From Adiantum capillus-veneris (lineage: Eukaryota; Streptophyta; Polypodiopsida; Polypodiales; Pteridaceae): DNA of 64,000 nt. The stretch spans positions 175,671,740-175,735,739 of the forward strand of contig CM043944.1 of the NCBI GenBank assembly GCA_014529385.2, in the 5' to 3' direction. A program made the translations under genes and the position numbers. The notes under the pieces are model-generated. The model saw nothing but the letters and a program-made list of their open reading frames with translations. It ran no database searches and was not told the origin of the DNA. Shown here piece after piece: positions 22,718 through 33,897 of this stretch. Position 1 is the stretch's first letter. Each line of letters starts with the position of its first letter.

Positions 22718-22940
22718 GCCCGGGGAGGTCACCTAATAAAAATGTAACATATCACGTGAGTTCAACAAAAGGGTATTTAAAGTTCTTGAAACTTACAGAA
22801 ATATATATACATAAGGGCATTATTTTTTCAAATTTGAAAAAAACTTACAGATTTTTAAAGAAAAGGGTACATTATACTCTTAACAAAACTCACAGATAAG
22901 GGGTTTTACAAACATGTCTTGAACGCACGTGATATGGTAG

Positions 22941-24594
22941 TGATAGCCGTTTTTCGGCTTTCCATAATTGCCATAGTAAGCTACCTCACCCTATCAAATC
23001 ACTCAAACATTGTGGCTATGCCTACCATTTCACTGTACATAGGCGTGTGTGAGTTAGGGGACTTTCTCCATATTTTCTTAAAAACCCTCAATTAGCTAGT
23101 CACTGGGCTAGTTGAGCCAAAAAAAATAAAAATAATAAAAAATATAAGTATATTATGGCCTATTTGTGTGTAAATATTTTATTATATATAGGGCCTAAAT
23201 AAAATGATTTTTCATAATTATTTTGGTATTTATTTAAATATTTATACTTAGGTGTGTGTTATTTATGCTATGTACATTGATTCACCATTACCATATTTTT
23301 TCTTACCATTTTGCATACTCTTTATTCCATATAAAAATAATTTCATGCAAGCTTCTCTTATTTTTGGTGGAACTCCATCCCAACAAAAATCCAAAAAAAC
23401 TAGTTCTATTTATGTGTATATTTTTTCACTATTGTGATTTTTTCCTTCCTACATCTATTCTCTATTACTCTCATAAACTAGACAACCAAAAATATTCATA
23501 TTTTTATGGTAGACTTATAATGAGAGAGATTTATTTTGACCCCTTTATATTTTTTCCACCTATATTATTTATATTTGACATGTACATATTTTTTAGACCC
23601 CTCAATATTTGATTTTCTTAGTTGTACTATTCATTTATATCATGATCTCAATAATATCTTCAATTATAGACCTACCAAATAAGGTCAAGGGTATGTGGCA
23701 TGCATGCATGCACCATGAGGAGCTCACTCTTGGAGGTATTCAAAAGAATCATGCAAAGAAGGACCTTGTGCAGTGGAAAAAACAGTCGGTTTGCTGAATT
23801 TTTAAAGATCACATGCTCCCCGAATTTGGAAAGGTGATACAAACAAAAGTTGTATCTCGTGAGATGAACTTTCACCTCAAATTTTTTCATATTTTTGTGA
23901 GCTACGATTTTATTGGTGGACCCCAGTTTGCCCATGCTATACAGCCACACTCCCTCTTCCACTTTATCATTTTCCTCTTTCACACACACTCCTCCCTCTC
24001 CTTCCCACTCCCAAACCTGCAACTCCCATGTCCTAATTCACCCTCTTCACCATTCCCACATCTCTCACACCTCCATAGCCTTCATCCTCCATTTCTACAC
24101 CTTATGTGTCCCCCTTTCTCTCTACATATATGTCCATATTACCATACTCTCTTCAGCTTTGTAAAGAACTTCAAAAAATCAGCAAAAATCCAAGGATAAC
24201 CTCTGCAAATGAAGGATTTATCATGAATTTTCCAAGGTTTGAAGATAACATAGCTTCATCGACACACGCTACTTCGCCATGCTGACCGCTTCTTCTACCG
24301 GTGCTGTAAAGAGGTGAATGTCAACTTCTCCAAAGTTTCAACCTCTCTTTACAAGCTCATCCCTTCTCTAACTTTTCTCATCATATATCTCACCATTTGG
24401 TGAATGATTTTGTAAATATTTTGTAGTGATAATTGCTAACTACTAACCACTAACCTTATTGTAAAATGCACCCTCTACTAGAGTAGGCACTCCCAAATTA
24501 TTCACTCAATCCTCTCTCCTTTCATCCTCAATAATTCTCTTCCCTTGAGCCCACATCCATGTGACTCAAAGGACAAGAGAGACCCACCCTCATT

Positions 24595-24628
<34 letters not shown>

Positions 24629-25529
24629 TAATCTTTTATTCCTTCAAATAAACTTGATTAGCCCTAATCCTAATCGGGGCTTCTAAAACCTATAAATAGA
24701 GCCCTTCTCTCCCTTGTAAATCATCATATGATCACACTACACCACACCACTCTCAACACATAACACACCACTCTTCAAGCCTAGTTGTGTAGAGTGTGTG
24801 CATTGTGAGTGCTCTATTCCATCACTACACATAAGTGCATGGAGAAGCTTGAAGTTAGTTATTCCATATAGAGGAGTGGAGTGATACTATACTCTGCAAT
24901 CACACTTGTAGCCTACTCTTGTCCATAAATAAGATTCATAGTTTTGGGTGCAATTGTATGCTGCAACTATGACTCTTCTCTCCAAATTGATTTGATAAGT
25001 TGGCTCATCAGGTGGTTGAAGGTATATTGTCCTTGAAGTTTATTGTGCCATTTCATGCTTGGTGGTTTGAGGGCTTGTTGAATTGTTTGCCTAAAAGGTA
25101 AATTGTAAGAGGGTGCTCGGTGACAGGGCTCCCGTGACCCTAAGACAATTTGTGTATTGGCAACAAGGTCAAGTTTTGTGTTGTCTCTCTATTTCTCATC
25201 AAGATTTGTGTGCATCTAGTCTTTAAGGCTAAGACCGAGTTGCTCAAGTTGATTTGCGCTCTTTACCTCTCTCTAGCGTGGTGAATGTTTGTGTTTGGTG
25301 TGTGTGGCTATCTTGCATTCCCCTCTCTTTGTGCGTTTGAGTACAAGGAGATATCACGTGCGTCCTAGTTTGCATCAACAACTAGGTGGTGCCCCTTTTC
25401 TTGTTTGGTTTCTAGCTGTGGGTTGTTGTTGTCTCTGATTGTGCTTGCCCCAGCCCCAATTGAGTAGCACAGGAGCCTCGAAGGGTGTTTAGAGGCCGCT
25501 CTTCTTGTTGCCCGCCCCGGACCACCTCA
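22941..25529 (+). mobile_element. Solo LTR of the 45-kb Ty3/gypsy (Tat-like) family
   Basis: 2589 bp from TGATAGCC to CCACCTCA, no internal region. The first ~1.2 kb and the last ~100 bp match the LTRs at 45008 and 54660 (end GCCCGCCCCGGACC), while the centre is strongly diverged, so it is a different subfamily. It is flanked by GTAG on both sides (22937-22940 and 25530-25533), a 4-bp target duplication confirmed by the empty paralogous MITE at 36718-36965. A (TA)n run lies at 24598-24624. Confidence 0.92.
24691..24698 (+). promoter_or_regulatory. TATA box of the solo LTR
   Basis: TATAAATA in a TATA-poor GC context, about 840 bp before the LTR end; the usual place for an LTR core promoter. 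Confidence 0.55.
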
Positions 25530-25565
25530 GTAGGTTTACACATAGTGAACCCCCCGAACTTAGAT

Positions 25566-26556
25566 GAGATTCAACAGTGGCGCCCCATCACCATCCTCAA
25601 CTCAGCCTACAAAATTCTTGCCAAGGCTCTGAGTTTGAGGATTCAACCACTTCTAGAGAGCCTTATACATGGGACTCAGACACATTTTGTCAAGGAACGC
25701 AGTATCCTTGATAACATCTTTACTTTCTGGGAGGCTTCTGCCCTAGCACGGTTCCGTGGTGATTCTTGTGATTCTTCTTCTCTATTTTGAGAAGGCATAC
25801 GATAGAGTTGACTGGGACTTTCTAGAGGGCACTCTACGCACGATGGGCTTCTCAGATGCTTGGATCAGAGGGGTGTCAACTTTGTACATACAGGCTCACA
25901 GTCAGGTGCTTTTGGCAGGAGGGAGAGGTGAGCGCTTCATGCTCACAGACTTGGTCAGACATGGTTTTCCTCTTGCCCCCTTTCTCTTTCTGTTCTATGC
26001 GGAGACGATGAGTAGATTTTTGGTGTCTCAACAGGTTGGTTTACGGGGCTTAGCACTCCCTATTCGGGGAGATGAGCTACTGGACACTGAGTTTGCCGAC
26101 GACTCATCCTTGTACTTCGATGGCAAAGAGGCCAATCTTCATATATGTGAGTAGGCTTTGGAGACCTTCTGTTGTGCATCGGGCGCATTGATCAACTGGA
26201 GAAAGACAGTGGCTTTCTCGGTTGGTAGTGCTTCTGTGCCAGATTGGATGCCAGGAGAGGGTTTTTGGTGGATTCCCCCAGGGACTACACTTCGGTACTT
26301 TTGTTGTCAGGTTGGTTTGGACTTGTCTCCCGAGCAGCAGATTGCTCCTCTTCTCCTGTCCATCAGCAGAAAGCTGTTACATTGGATCTCAACACGACTT
26401 TCGCTGGCTAGTAGAGTAGTAGTTTCCAACCAGGTGATGTTGGCGACTATGTGGTACATCACTTCCTACTGGATCTTCTCGAGTTCTTGTATCAGCCAGG
26501 TAGAGAGGCTGATCAGGAACTTCCTTTGGTCAGGACGTGACACTCAGATAGCCTGA
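25566..26556 (+). pseudogene. LINE ORF2 reverse transcriptase, palm and thumb
   Basis: EIQQWRPITILNSAYKILAK, FVKERSILDNIF, the DFEKAYDRVDW equivalent (YFEKAYDRVDWDF), LVRHGFPLAPFLF, and the catalytic FADD in TEFADDSSLYF, followed by LINWRKTVAFSVG. The frame shifts near 25780, and a TAG near 26152 separates the connecting region. The conserved RQGCPLSP-type motif is altered to RHGFPLAP. Confidence 0.88.
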
Positions 26557-26562
26557 GCCAAG

Positions 26563-28044
26563 GTGGCTTGGTCGGTCATCACGCTTCCTTGTTCTCAGGG
26601 AGTGCTTGGGATCACTGATCCAACACAGCAGAGCAGAGCCCTTCTTGGGAAGCTCATAGTCAGAGGACTTCTTCCAGGTGAGGAGCCGTGGAAGGAGTTC
26701 TTTCTACAGAGGCTTTGTGCCAAGGTGCCTCAGTCAGGAGGCCCTTGGCAAACTTCGACCAGATGGATCTTTACAGAGATGCGCCGAGTTGGTTTGAGCA
26801 GGAGACTGGAGGACCGCTTCGCCTTGAGTTTGCTTCAATCTTGGGAGCTCTTACGGCGTGGCCTGGAGCAGAGACAGCCGACATGCACGGAGGAGCGCTT
26901 ACAGTAGCCCCTTGTCTAGAACCCCATGGTTAGCACTCAGAGAGGCCACTTGGTTGGTAGTCGGCCTCATGTTTCCTGGGGTCCCATGGCAGCAGGTCCA
27001 GCACGCTCTCTAGGTGATTGGCTAGATTTCACAGGTTTGTCAGAGGAGGTGCAAGGTTTCCAGTTTACAGTGCATGAGAGGGGTGCAGAGCATGTGTCAG
27101 GACATCTAAGAGTCAGTTCAAGCAAAGTGTCTCACGCCTCTTGAGCCAGTAGCACCCCGGTGGATGGGAGCCTTCACACCACTGGAGGTTCTCATTTCAG
27201 TCAGGGCCTGATCAGAGACGGTCTCAGCCCTGTTCTTCGAGCTTCAGGGTGGGGAACGATTACAGCGAGTTGCAGTAGAGGCCGTGCAGGTAGCAGAGTG
27301 TTGTTTCCAGAGGATCCGAGTTGTGGGCATATGAGGGAGGACATGCGTCATAGACCTTGACCTAGCAGCTCTTGAGACTGGACACTGGAGGCTATGGTCT
27401 TGGGAGTGTTGTCCACTGGCACGAGTATAGTGGGATCCTGGTGAGTGGCTATGGAGGGACACCTTCTCTTCTGTAGACCACCCAGAAGTCCCCTTCTTTC
27501 AGTACACTATTCGGCTTGGATGTCATATACTTGCAGCACAGAGAGAGGCCCGCCCAGCTGCAGCACGTCATTGGTAGGAGGAGGGCCTCACAGTCGAGTT
27601 CTTGGAAACCTTTTGGCAAAGGCTGTGGGACTCCAGACAGCCGAGGCGCGTCACTTTGTTTCACTGGGGTTGGTTGCACACAGAGCTACAACAGTAGGGA
27701 GCTGGCTTGTGCATAGTGGTCTCTCTGCCGCATGTGCAGCCTGTGACCAGTTGGTGGAGAGTCAGCATCATTGTCTTTGGGATTGTCCCTTGGCCCAGCA
27801 GGTGTGGCTACGAGTTCTTCGGCTGATGCCTACTCTCTCTACGGCTAGACAATACACTTGGGGGGCAGCGGCTTGGTCCACTCTCACGGGCCCGGCACTT
27901 CAGTTTGAGCTATCTTCCACCAACACGATGATAGTGATACAGGGGGGGCGACCTACACTCCAGCCTACTACAGATCTTACTCCACAGGAGTGGTGCAGTG
28001 AGAGAGAGGAGTGTTCGGAGCTCATCAGTGGCCTAACACTTTAG
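26563..28044 (+). pseudogene. LINE ORF2 C-terminal region with zf-RVT-like motif
   Basis: Several open stretches in changing frames continue ORF2 after the thumb (GVLGITDPTQQSRALLGKLI and on). At about 27690-27810 AACDQLVESQHHCLWDCP and AQQVW form the cysteine/histidine pattern of the zinc-binding region found at the C-terminus of plant non-LTR reverse transcriptases. The last open frame ends at 28044. Frameshifts near 26890, 27140 and 27440. Confidence 0.75.
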
Positions 28045-28452
28045 TTCATCTGGCGGGCCCGCTGTTTCCGCATTTTTGAGGCTCGCTCTGTGCCACCAGC
28101 AGAGACTCTTCGTGACTTTTGGCTAGAGCTGATCCATACTCTCAGAGGACAGCTAGAGGGACTACAGGGTAGCTCCGACCGCATGCGGGGGCGCCGCGAG
28201 GATTTTCTTCGACTCTGGAGCCCTGGGCCTTTCTTCACCAGTGTCCAGGGTGTGCTCAGATGGCACTACCAACCACCTGTGTGGCTCTTCCCTCCTCCCA
28301 TCTCTTGATTTAGCCTCATTGTATATATGTTGTTCTTTCATTGGGAGAGTCTCCCATCATGTTTGTTGTAGCCCTCTCTTGCAGAGGTGGTTGTAGCCCT
28401 ACGGGCAGTTTTCTTTAACTAATAGAAGGATATTTTTCTCGGAAAAAAAAAA
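28045..28452 (+). other. LINE 3' UTR and A-tail
   Basis: No coding match; ends in A10 at 28443-28452, directly followed by minus-strand chromodomain coding. A 25-bp phrase containing GTTGTAGCCCT is repeated at about 28364 and 28390. Confidence 0.75.
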
Positions 28453-28686
28453 CTTAATAAGATACTGTAGGATAATCTTACCGCCTCTCAATATGTTGTC
28501 TTCATGTCGGAGAATGGACTCGGGATCTAGCACCTCTTCTTGGTCCTTGATCTCCTGTGGGTCTTCAATAGTTGGTTCTTGAGGTGGATCTCCTTTGTAA
28601 GTCTCTAGTAGTCTCACATGAAAAGCATTGTGTATGATCCAATGGCTGGGAAATTTGAGTTGATAGGCCATCTCATTGGTTGGTCT
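28453..28686 (-). pseudogene. Chromovirus integrase end and truncated chromodomain
   Basis: Minus strand: EMAYQLKFPSHWIIHNAFHV is the conserved end of chromovirus integrase, followed by a Glu/Asp-rich linker and a chromodomain start (EEVLDPESILRH, then GGKIILQYLIK). The tryptophan that should follow YLIK is missing because the LINE A-tail inserts exactly there. Chromodomains direct integration to marked chromatin; this one lacks its C-terminal half. Confidence 0.8.
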
Positions 28687-28895
28687 CCCGGGGTGGTCAC
28701 TTATCAAAACCTTCCTATATCATGTGCATTCAAGAGGTCATTAATAATACCTCAATATACATACTATATTTACACTACGTGCCTATTTAAAAAAACCCCC
28801 ACCCCCCTCTGTATGTATACATTTTGATCTTTTAATAATCCTCTCCGGTTTACTCACGTGATAGCATACACATTCTAAAAAGTGACTGCCCCGGG
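28687..28895 (+). mobile_element. hAT-like MITE (family 1, copy 2), 209 bp
   Basis: Ends are CCCGGGGTGGTCACTT and AAGTGACTGCCCCGGG (terminal inverted repeats). Flanks are GTTGGTCT (28679-28686) and ATTGGTCT (28896-28903), an 8-bp duplication with one mismatch. It splits the chromovirus integrase between QILRP and NEMAYQL; collapsing the duplication restores the frame. It shares CACGTGATA near its right end with copies 1 and 3. Confidence 0.88.
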
Positions 28896-28903
28896 ATTGG
28901 TCT

Positions 28904-30020
28904 AAGAATCTGGAAGGGACCATAGTACCTTTTTGCTAACTTAGCATAGTACTTTTGGTGTCCCATAGGATTCTTGCCCATTGTGTGCCTTAATCGAGCC
29001 TTGGGAAATTTAAGCAAGACCCAATCATTTTCTTTAAAGGCTTGGGCTCTTCTGTACTTATCAGTAGCAGCCTTCTGCCTTTGCTGTGAGATAAAGATAG
29101 AATCCTTAATCTTTTAGAAAGATTCTTGTAGGTCTCGGCTATACTCATCCGCAGCAAAGATCTTCTCGTGTACTTTAAGTAGCAGGGGACTTTTGGATCT
29201 TCCCTCAAATACCTCAAAAGGTGCTTTTTCCATGGAGGTATGTACAGTATTATTGTAGGCATACTCCACTAAGGGTAAGTACTTCTCCCATTGGGACCTT
29301 TGATCTACTTCCATTACGTAGGCTTTTAGTAGATCAAGAATTGTTAGGTTAGCTATTTCACTTTGGCCATCCATTTGCAGGTGATAGGCCAAAGAGAAGT
29401 TTAGCCTTGTCCCTAAATTCTCAAAGAGACCCTTCCAATAATTAGTTTTTATTCTAGGATCTGTATCCGACACTATGGACATCAGCAAGCCATGGTACTT
29501 GAAGATTTGTGATATGAAGAGGGTTGCCATTTGATGGGCTTTGATAGTCTTTTTGACAGGTATAAAATGAGCTTGTTTGTTGAACCTGTCTACTATCATC
29601 CATATTCTCGTATTCCCATGGATAGACTTGGGCAATCCCAAAGATAAAATCCATGGATATGCTCTCCCATGGTGAATAAGGGATTGGCAAAGGTTGAAGA
29701 AATTCAAATTGCTTCCCTCTATCAAACTTCGTCTTTTGGTATACCACACATTTAGAAACATACTCTTGTATGTTTGCTTTCATGGCAGGCCAATAGAAAT
29801 ATGTTTCAATCCCTTTTAGGGTAGACTGAATTCCTTTATGCGCCACATAAGGAGGAGCATGATATTCAGTAACGCATAGTCTATTGCCATAGAGAAGATA
29901 ACCATCTTGTAAAGTAAATGTTTCCTCTGCTAAAATCACATCTCTAAATTTGAGATCAATAGCGTACTCATCTATCATAGAACATAGATCATTGTGAGTT
30001 GCTATGGAAACCATGTTCAC
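28904..30020 (-). pseudogene. Chromovirus integrase
   Basis: Zinc-binding part: ...YVAHKGIQSTLKGIETYFYW and VSKCVVYQKTK, where the second Cys of the usual CxxC is Tyr. Core: SMDFI (first Asp), IVSDTDPR (second Asp) and MDGQSEIANL (Glu), so the DDE residues survive. The C-terminal domain runs to GPFQIL at about 28910. Stop near 29114 and frameshift near 29600 inactivate it. Gene order and orientation place it downstream of the RNase H at 30021-30934. Confidence 0.85.
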
Positions 30021-30934
30021 TCTTAGCCGTCATGAGAGTGCATCAGCTACTTGATTATGCTTGCAAACAATGTGAGCAATATGAAAATGAAATTGCAAAA
30101 GGAAATTTGCCCACTTCATTTGTTTGTTCGAGATCCTGGTCTCTGCGTCATGAAGTAATTAAGGCTTTGGTGATCCGTCTGTAGAATGAAAGGAGTCCCT
30201 AAAACATTAAGAAACGTTTGGACTCAAAAATGGGCCTTGTAAGAATTGTTGATGTGGCATAGCTTTCAAAAAGTGAAGATCGGTAAATTTTTTGCAAATA
30301 AGATCCAAACTTGTCGGAGGTTGGATTTAGAATCTACTCTTCAAATTCTATCTATTGATATATAGTATGCATGTATCGGACATTGCCTTCATGTAGATCT
30401 AGAAAAAGGTGATTTTAGATTACCGTAACGGTAACAAAACCTGGCTGATTGAAAAAAAATGGCATGACTTTCATAGAAGTCATCCAAACTTTTCGGACCT
30501 TGGCTCTTTAGAATCCATTTTTCAAGAACTTTCCAATGATAGGTCATATCATGGGGTTCTAAGCAATATTTAGAGGGGTCTACCGGGTTGCTTTCTTTTG
30601 TACAACTTTGATGATTTGGCACTCTTAAAAGGCCCAAAAATGAGTTCAAAATTTTCCTAATGAAATAGTGCTTCCACCGGTCTAAGGCATGTAGAACTGC
30701 AAGGAGTTCCTTTTCATATAAGCCTAGAGCTTGCTCAACAGGGTCAAGCCTTCGACTTTCATAGGCTATGGCGTGCCCTTCTTGGAGCAAAACAGCTCCA
30801 AGGAAATCACCACAAGCATCACATTGGACCTCAAATGGCTTTGAGAGATCCGGTAGTGTAAGCACAAGTTGAGAGATAAGCTTTTCTTTAAGATTTCCAA
30901 AAGCATTGTTCTCCTTGGCAGACCATGCATACAT
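30021..30934 (-). pseudogene. Chromovirus RNase H, split by a MITE
   Basis: First half (30663-30934): FEVQCDACGDFLGAVLL (Asp), SRRLDPVEQALGLYEKELLA (Glu), ALDRWKHYF. Second half (30021-30204): LGTPFILQTDHQSLNYF (Asp), then HIVCKHNQVADALSRR. Catalytic residues are present in both halves; the break is the 458-bp insertion at 30205-30662. Confidence 0.88.
30205..30662. mobile_element. MITE (family 2, copy 2), 458 bp
   Basis: Left end CATTAAGAAACGTTTGGACT and right end inverse CATTAGGAAAATTTTGAACT match the ends of the MITE at 4666-5119. The left ~180 bp resembles the arm of that element (AAATTTTTTGCAAATAAGAT and TTCTATCTATTGATATATAG), but the right half is unrelated, so there is no long foldback here. 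It interrupts RNase H. TA flanks both sides. Confidence 0.8.
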
Positions 30935-31905
30935 AACGTTTTTCTTTGTTGGGTCATGTAATGGTCCCGTGATTTGTGAGAACTTTTCTGTGAAGCATCT
31001 ATATTATGCACACATACCTATAAAGCTTTTTAGTTCATGTAGATTCCTTGGATTAGTCCAACCTTTTATTACCTCTAGCTTTAATGGATCCATTTGGATG
31101 CCATCTTGAGAGATAATGTGACCTAAATACTGAATCTCTTGTAAGAAAAACTCACTTTTCTTTCAATTAATATAGAGTTTTTTCTCTCATGAGACTTGAA
31201 ATATTACCTGGAGATGTTTCTTGTGTTCGTCTAATGAATTAGAGTAGATGATTATATCATCAACGAACACTCCAGTAAAGGTTCGGTGAGGCCTAAATAG
31301 CTTCTCCATCAACCGGTTGAATGTGGCTAGTGCATTGGTCAAGCCAGAAGGCATGACAATGTATTCGTAAAGAGCAAACGTAGTGCAAAATGTGGTCTTT
31401 ACAATATCTTGCTCAACTATCCTTATTTGATGGTATCCACTTTTTAGGTCAATCCTACTGAAATAGGTTGACCCTTGCAGCTTATCAAATAGGTCTTCTA
31501 CCCGTGGAACGGAAAACCTGAAAACCTATTCTTGATAGTGATCCTATTTAGTGCTCTATAGTCGACACACATACAATATGTGCCGTCTTTCTTTTGCACT
31601 AATAACACGGGTGAGAAAAATGGAGATGAGTTAGGCCTAACCATGCCCTTCTCAACTAACTCATGCACTTGCCGCATAATCTCCTCTTGTTGAGATTGAG
31701 AAACTCTATAAGGAGGTTTATTAGGCGGTGAACTTCGTGGAAGACGTTCAATTGCATGGTCATCATTGCCTCGTTTAGGAGGTAGTTCACAAGGGATGTC
31801 ATCAATAAAAACATCTTGAAATCCCTTGAGAAAATTGGATAACTCTAATTCATTATGATTATTTGTATTTTCTTTTGCTAAAGCATTAGGTTCATTTTGA
31901 AACAA
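30935..31905 (-). pseudogene. Chromovirus reverse transcriptase
   Basis: Fingers and palm: [72 protein letters not shown], the catalytic VDD in GVFVDDIIIYS (about 31248-31274), then LGHIISQDGIQMDP and the thumb. Pro in MPFGL is followed by Ser and NAP is altered to NAL, both likely decay. A frameshift near 31500 and stops near 31190 and 31000 disrupt it. Confidence 0.88.
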
Positions 31906-31995
31906 AAATCATGTACACAAAAATAGAGCTCTTTATTGACTTATTGAAATCTTGTGTATGTACAATGGGTATGGTGTTACCCAACTCCTTAGCAT

Positions 31996-32394
31996 CTATG
32001 TACATATCTTTTTCCTGAACCTAAAGTAGATTTTCCTTTTAGGTAATTTAACATTGGCAGCCATGTGATCAAACCATGGTGCCCCTAGGACTACATCCTC
32101 ATGCTTGAAATGAAATAATTCCTCTTTGTCCACATAGCTTTGGACATGGAGCCTCAATTTCCTAATTATGGGAGTGATTGAAGCTTCTTGCCCCTTGAAA
32201 GCACCATCAGCGGGTAGGACATCTCCCATCTCATAGGCTTGGATGCCTAGCTTGGTGGCCAACTTTGTGGATATGAAATTGTGAGTAGAACCAGGGCCAA
32301 AGAGAATAAAAGCATCATGTTCTCTTACCTTTCCCCAAGCGTGGCATAGAGGAGATCCTTTGTGGTGAGCATCCTCTTCTTGGATTTCGACCAA
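31996..32394 (-). pseudogene. Chromovirus protease with lost catalytic Asp
   Basis: Retropepsin-like domain: FILFGPGSTHNFISTKLATK, LRLHVQSYVDKEEL, HEDVVLGAPWFDHMAAN. In this family the active site reads LIDxGSTHNF; here Asp is Gly (FGPGST). The homologous plus-strand copy at 39792-40181 keeps Asp (LIDVGSTHNF). Confidence 0.82.
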
Positions 32395-32424
32395 GGTAGC
32401 TCTAGGAGGCTCATTTTGTGTATT

Positions 32425-32480
32425 CTTGTGGGGGCAAGCACGATAAGCATGCCCTTGCTCCTTGCACTTGCAACATGAGC
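32425..32480 (-). pseudogene. Chromovirus gag zinc knuckle
   Basis: CCKCKEQGHAYRACP fits CX2CX4HX4C. It lies between gag capsid and the protease, in a stretch with frame changes. Confidence 0.7.
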
Positions 32481-32678
32481 TATCTTTATGATAATGCTCA
32501 AGCTCTTCACGAGAGATTTTATTTTTACATTTATAAACTCCCTTCTCCTTAGCTTTGTTGTTGTTGGTGTTGCCTTTAGGAGACTTTGGAAATTCTCCTT
32601 TCCCTTAGTCTCATTGTTACGGTCCTTGTTCTCCGTGGGCTTAAGATTTCTCTTAGCCCCTTGTTGGAAATTGATTTG

Positions 32679-33897
32679 TTAAGCCACCATGGTATGGTGT
32701 ATTACCGCAGATATAGTGTGTGGCCTTTGAGATTTGACATATTCCGCCGTATCTTCAGTTAGACCCGACAAAATTGTTGTTTTTTCTCTCCAAAATCCAT
32801 AAGCTTCGCTTCGGTGAGTACTTTGTCTTTGGCATTGGTAGCCAAAAACTACTTCATGATGGAAGCTCTTAAAGCTTTCCATGTTCGTGGAGCTTCACCA
32901 TTTGCCCATAGGCTAGACCACCATTTCCTGGCGGACTTTTGAAAATGCATAGCTACATGGTGTAGCTTAGAGGACTCCGTGAAGCCCTCATCTCCAAACG
33001 CCGCATCGAATTGTTGAATGAAGGCCAAGACTTTGTCCATAGCACCAAAGGTGCCATCATAGCTAAGGAAAGAGATGCTCTTTCCTCCCTCTTTGAAATT
33101 TTTGAGCTTGGACGACCTCTTCCATGTGGCATAGGATTTCCTATGGCCTCTTATTTTCAGTGGTTCAAAAGTTGCACCATTACTTTCTTCAGGGGAGGAA
33201 GAATTTGAGGAGGATGGAGAAGAGGGTGGCCTCTTTCTCACCTTTTTCTTCCCTTGGTCCTCCTTGTCTGCACCATTACTTTCTTCATAAGAGGAAGAGG
33301 ATAAAGAAGATGGAGAAGAGGGTGACCTCTTTCTCATCTTTTTCTTCTCTTGTTTTTTGTCATCCCTCTTTGAATTTTGGTGTGGATAAGTGTGTGGTGG
33401 TCTTATCCGTTGAAGGGGTAATGAGAGTGTTTTTCCCATCGTCTTCGTGGAGCCATCTCCATCGAAGGTGGTAGGATACTCACTTCTTTCTCATTCTTTT
33501 GATGGGGGCTCTTGAGTTCCCCTTTGGGAAGGAGATGCGTCGTCAAGTAGTAGATTTTTGAGCCCTTCATATAGATTCTTTTCTTCTTTTCAAATCGGAG
33601 AGATGCCTCTTTTGGAAGTCTCACAAGGAGGCTTCCTAGGTACTCTCTCTTCTTGGTGGGGAGTTTGGAGAATCCCATGATCACGAAGCTACCGTTGAAC
33701 TTTACTTTGGAGGGATGGATTGCCCATGGCTTGTTGAAGCCTAGAAACAAGGTAGTTAACAAGCATAGGGGCTTCATTAGTAGTTTGCTCATTAGAAAAA
33801 TCAAAGCTATCCACATTAATTTCACTCTCTTTATTATTGTCAGCCATTCTAACAACTTGTAGGTGTAAACGTTTTTAGGTGTACTTTGGCACTTCAA
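32679..33897 (-). pseudogene. Chromovirus gag (N-terminus and capsid)
   Basis: N-terminal part around 33700-33880 resembles the plus-strand copy at 38488 (NEAPMLVNYLVS-like). A low-complexity stretch follows (33240-33400) in which a Lys/Arg and Ser-rich unit is duplicated: KKMRKRSPSSPSSLSS and KKVRKRPPSSPSSSNS. The capsid reads VLAFIQQFDAAFGDEGFTES and SARKWWSSLWANGEAPRTW, the conserved retrotransposon gag segment. Frameshifts near 33420 and 32870. Confidence 0.8.

Larger units (their letters stand above)
22718..25557 (+). mobile_element. hAT-like MITE (family 1, copy 1), 247 bp, interrupted by a solo LTR
   Basis: MITE halves are 22718-22940 and 25534-25557. Ends are GCCCGGGGAGGTCAC and GTGAACCCCCCGA, imperfect terminal inverted repeats. 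Flanking 8-mers CCTTGGAT (22710-22717) and ACTTAGAT (25558-25565) are an aged 8-bp duplication typical of hAT elements. The copy at 36718-36965 is uninterrupted and serves as the empty site for the LTR inside this one. Confidence 0.85.
19018..28452 (+). mobile_element. L1-type plant LINE, split by a MITE carrying a solo LTR
   Basis: Order on the plus strand: GC-rich 5' region, ORF1 with a CCHC knuckle, apurinic-endonuclease domain, reverse transcriptase, a C-terminal zf-RVT-like cysteine region, 3' UTR and an A10 tail at 28443-28452. Without the insertion at 22718-25565 the element is about 6.6 kb, near full length for plant L1s. Many stops and frameshifts make it inactive. The A-tail abuts the chromodomain coding of the minus-strand chromovirus; the 5' end abuts LTR copy A. 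No clean target duplication was found, which fits an insertion with deletion of target DNA. Confidence 0.9.
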
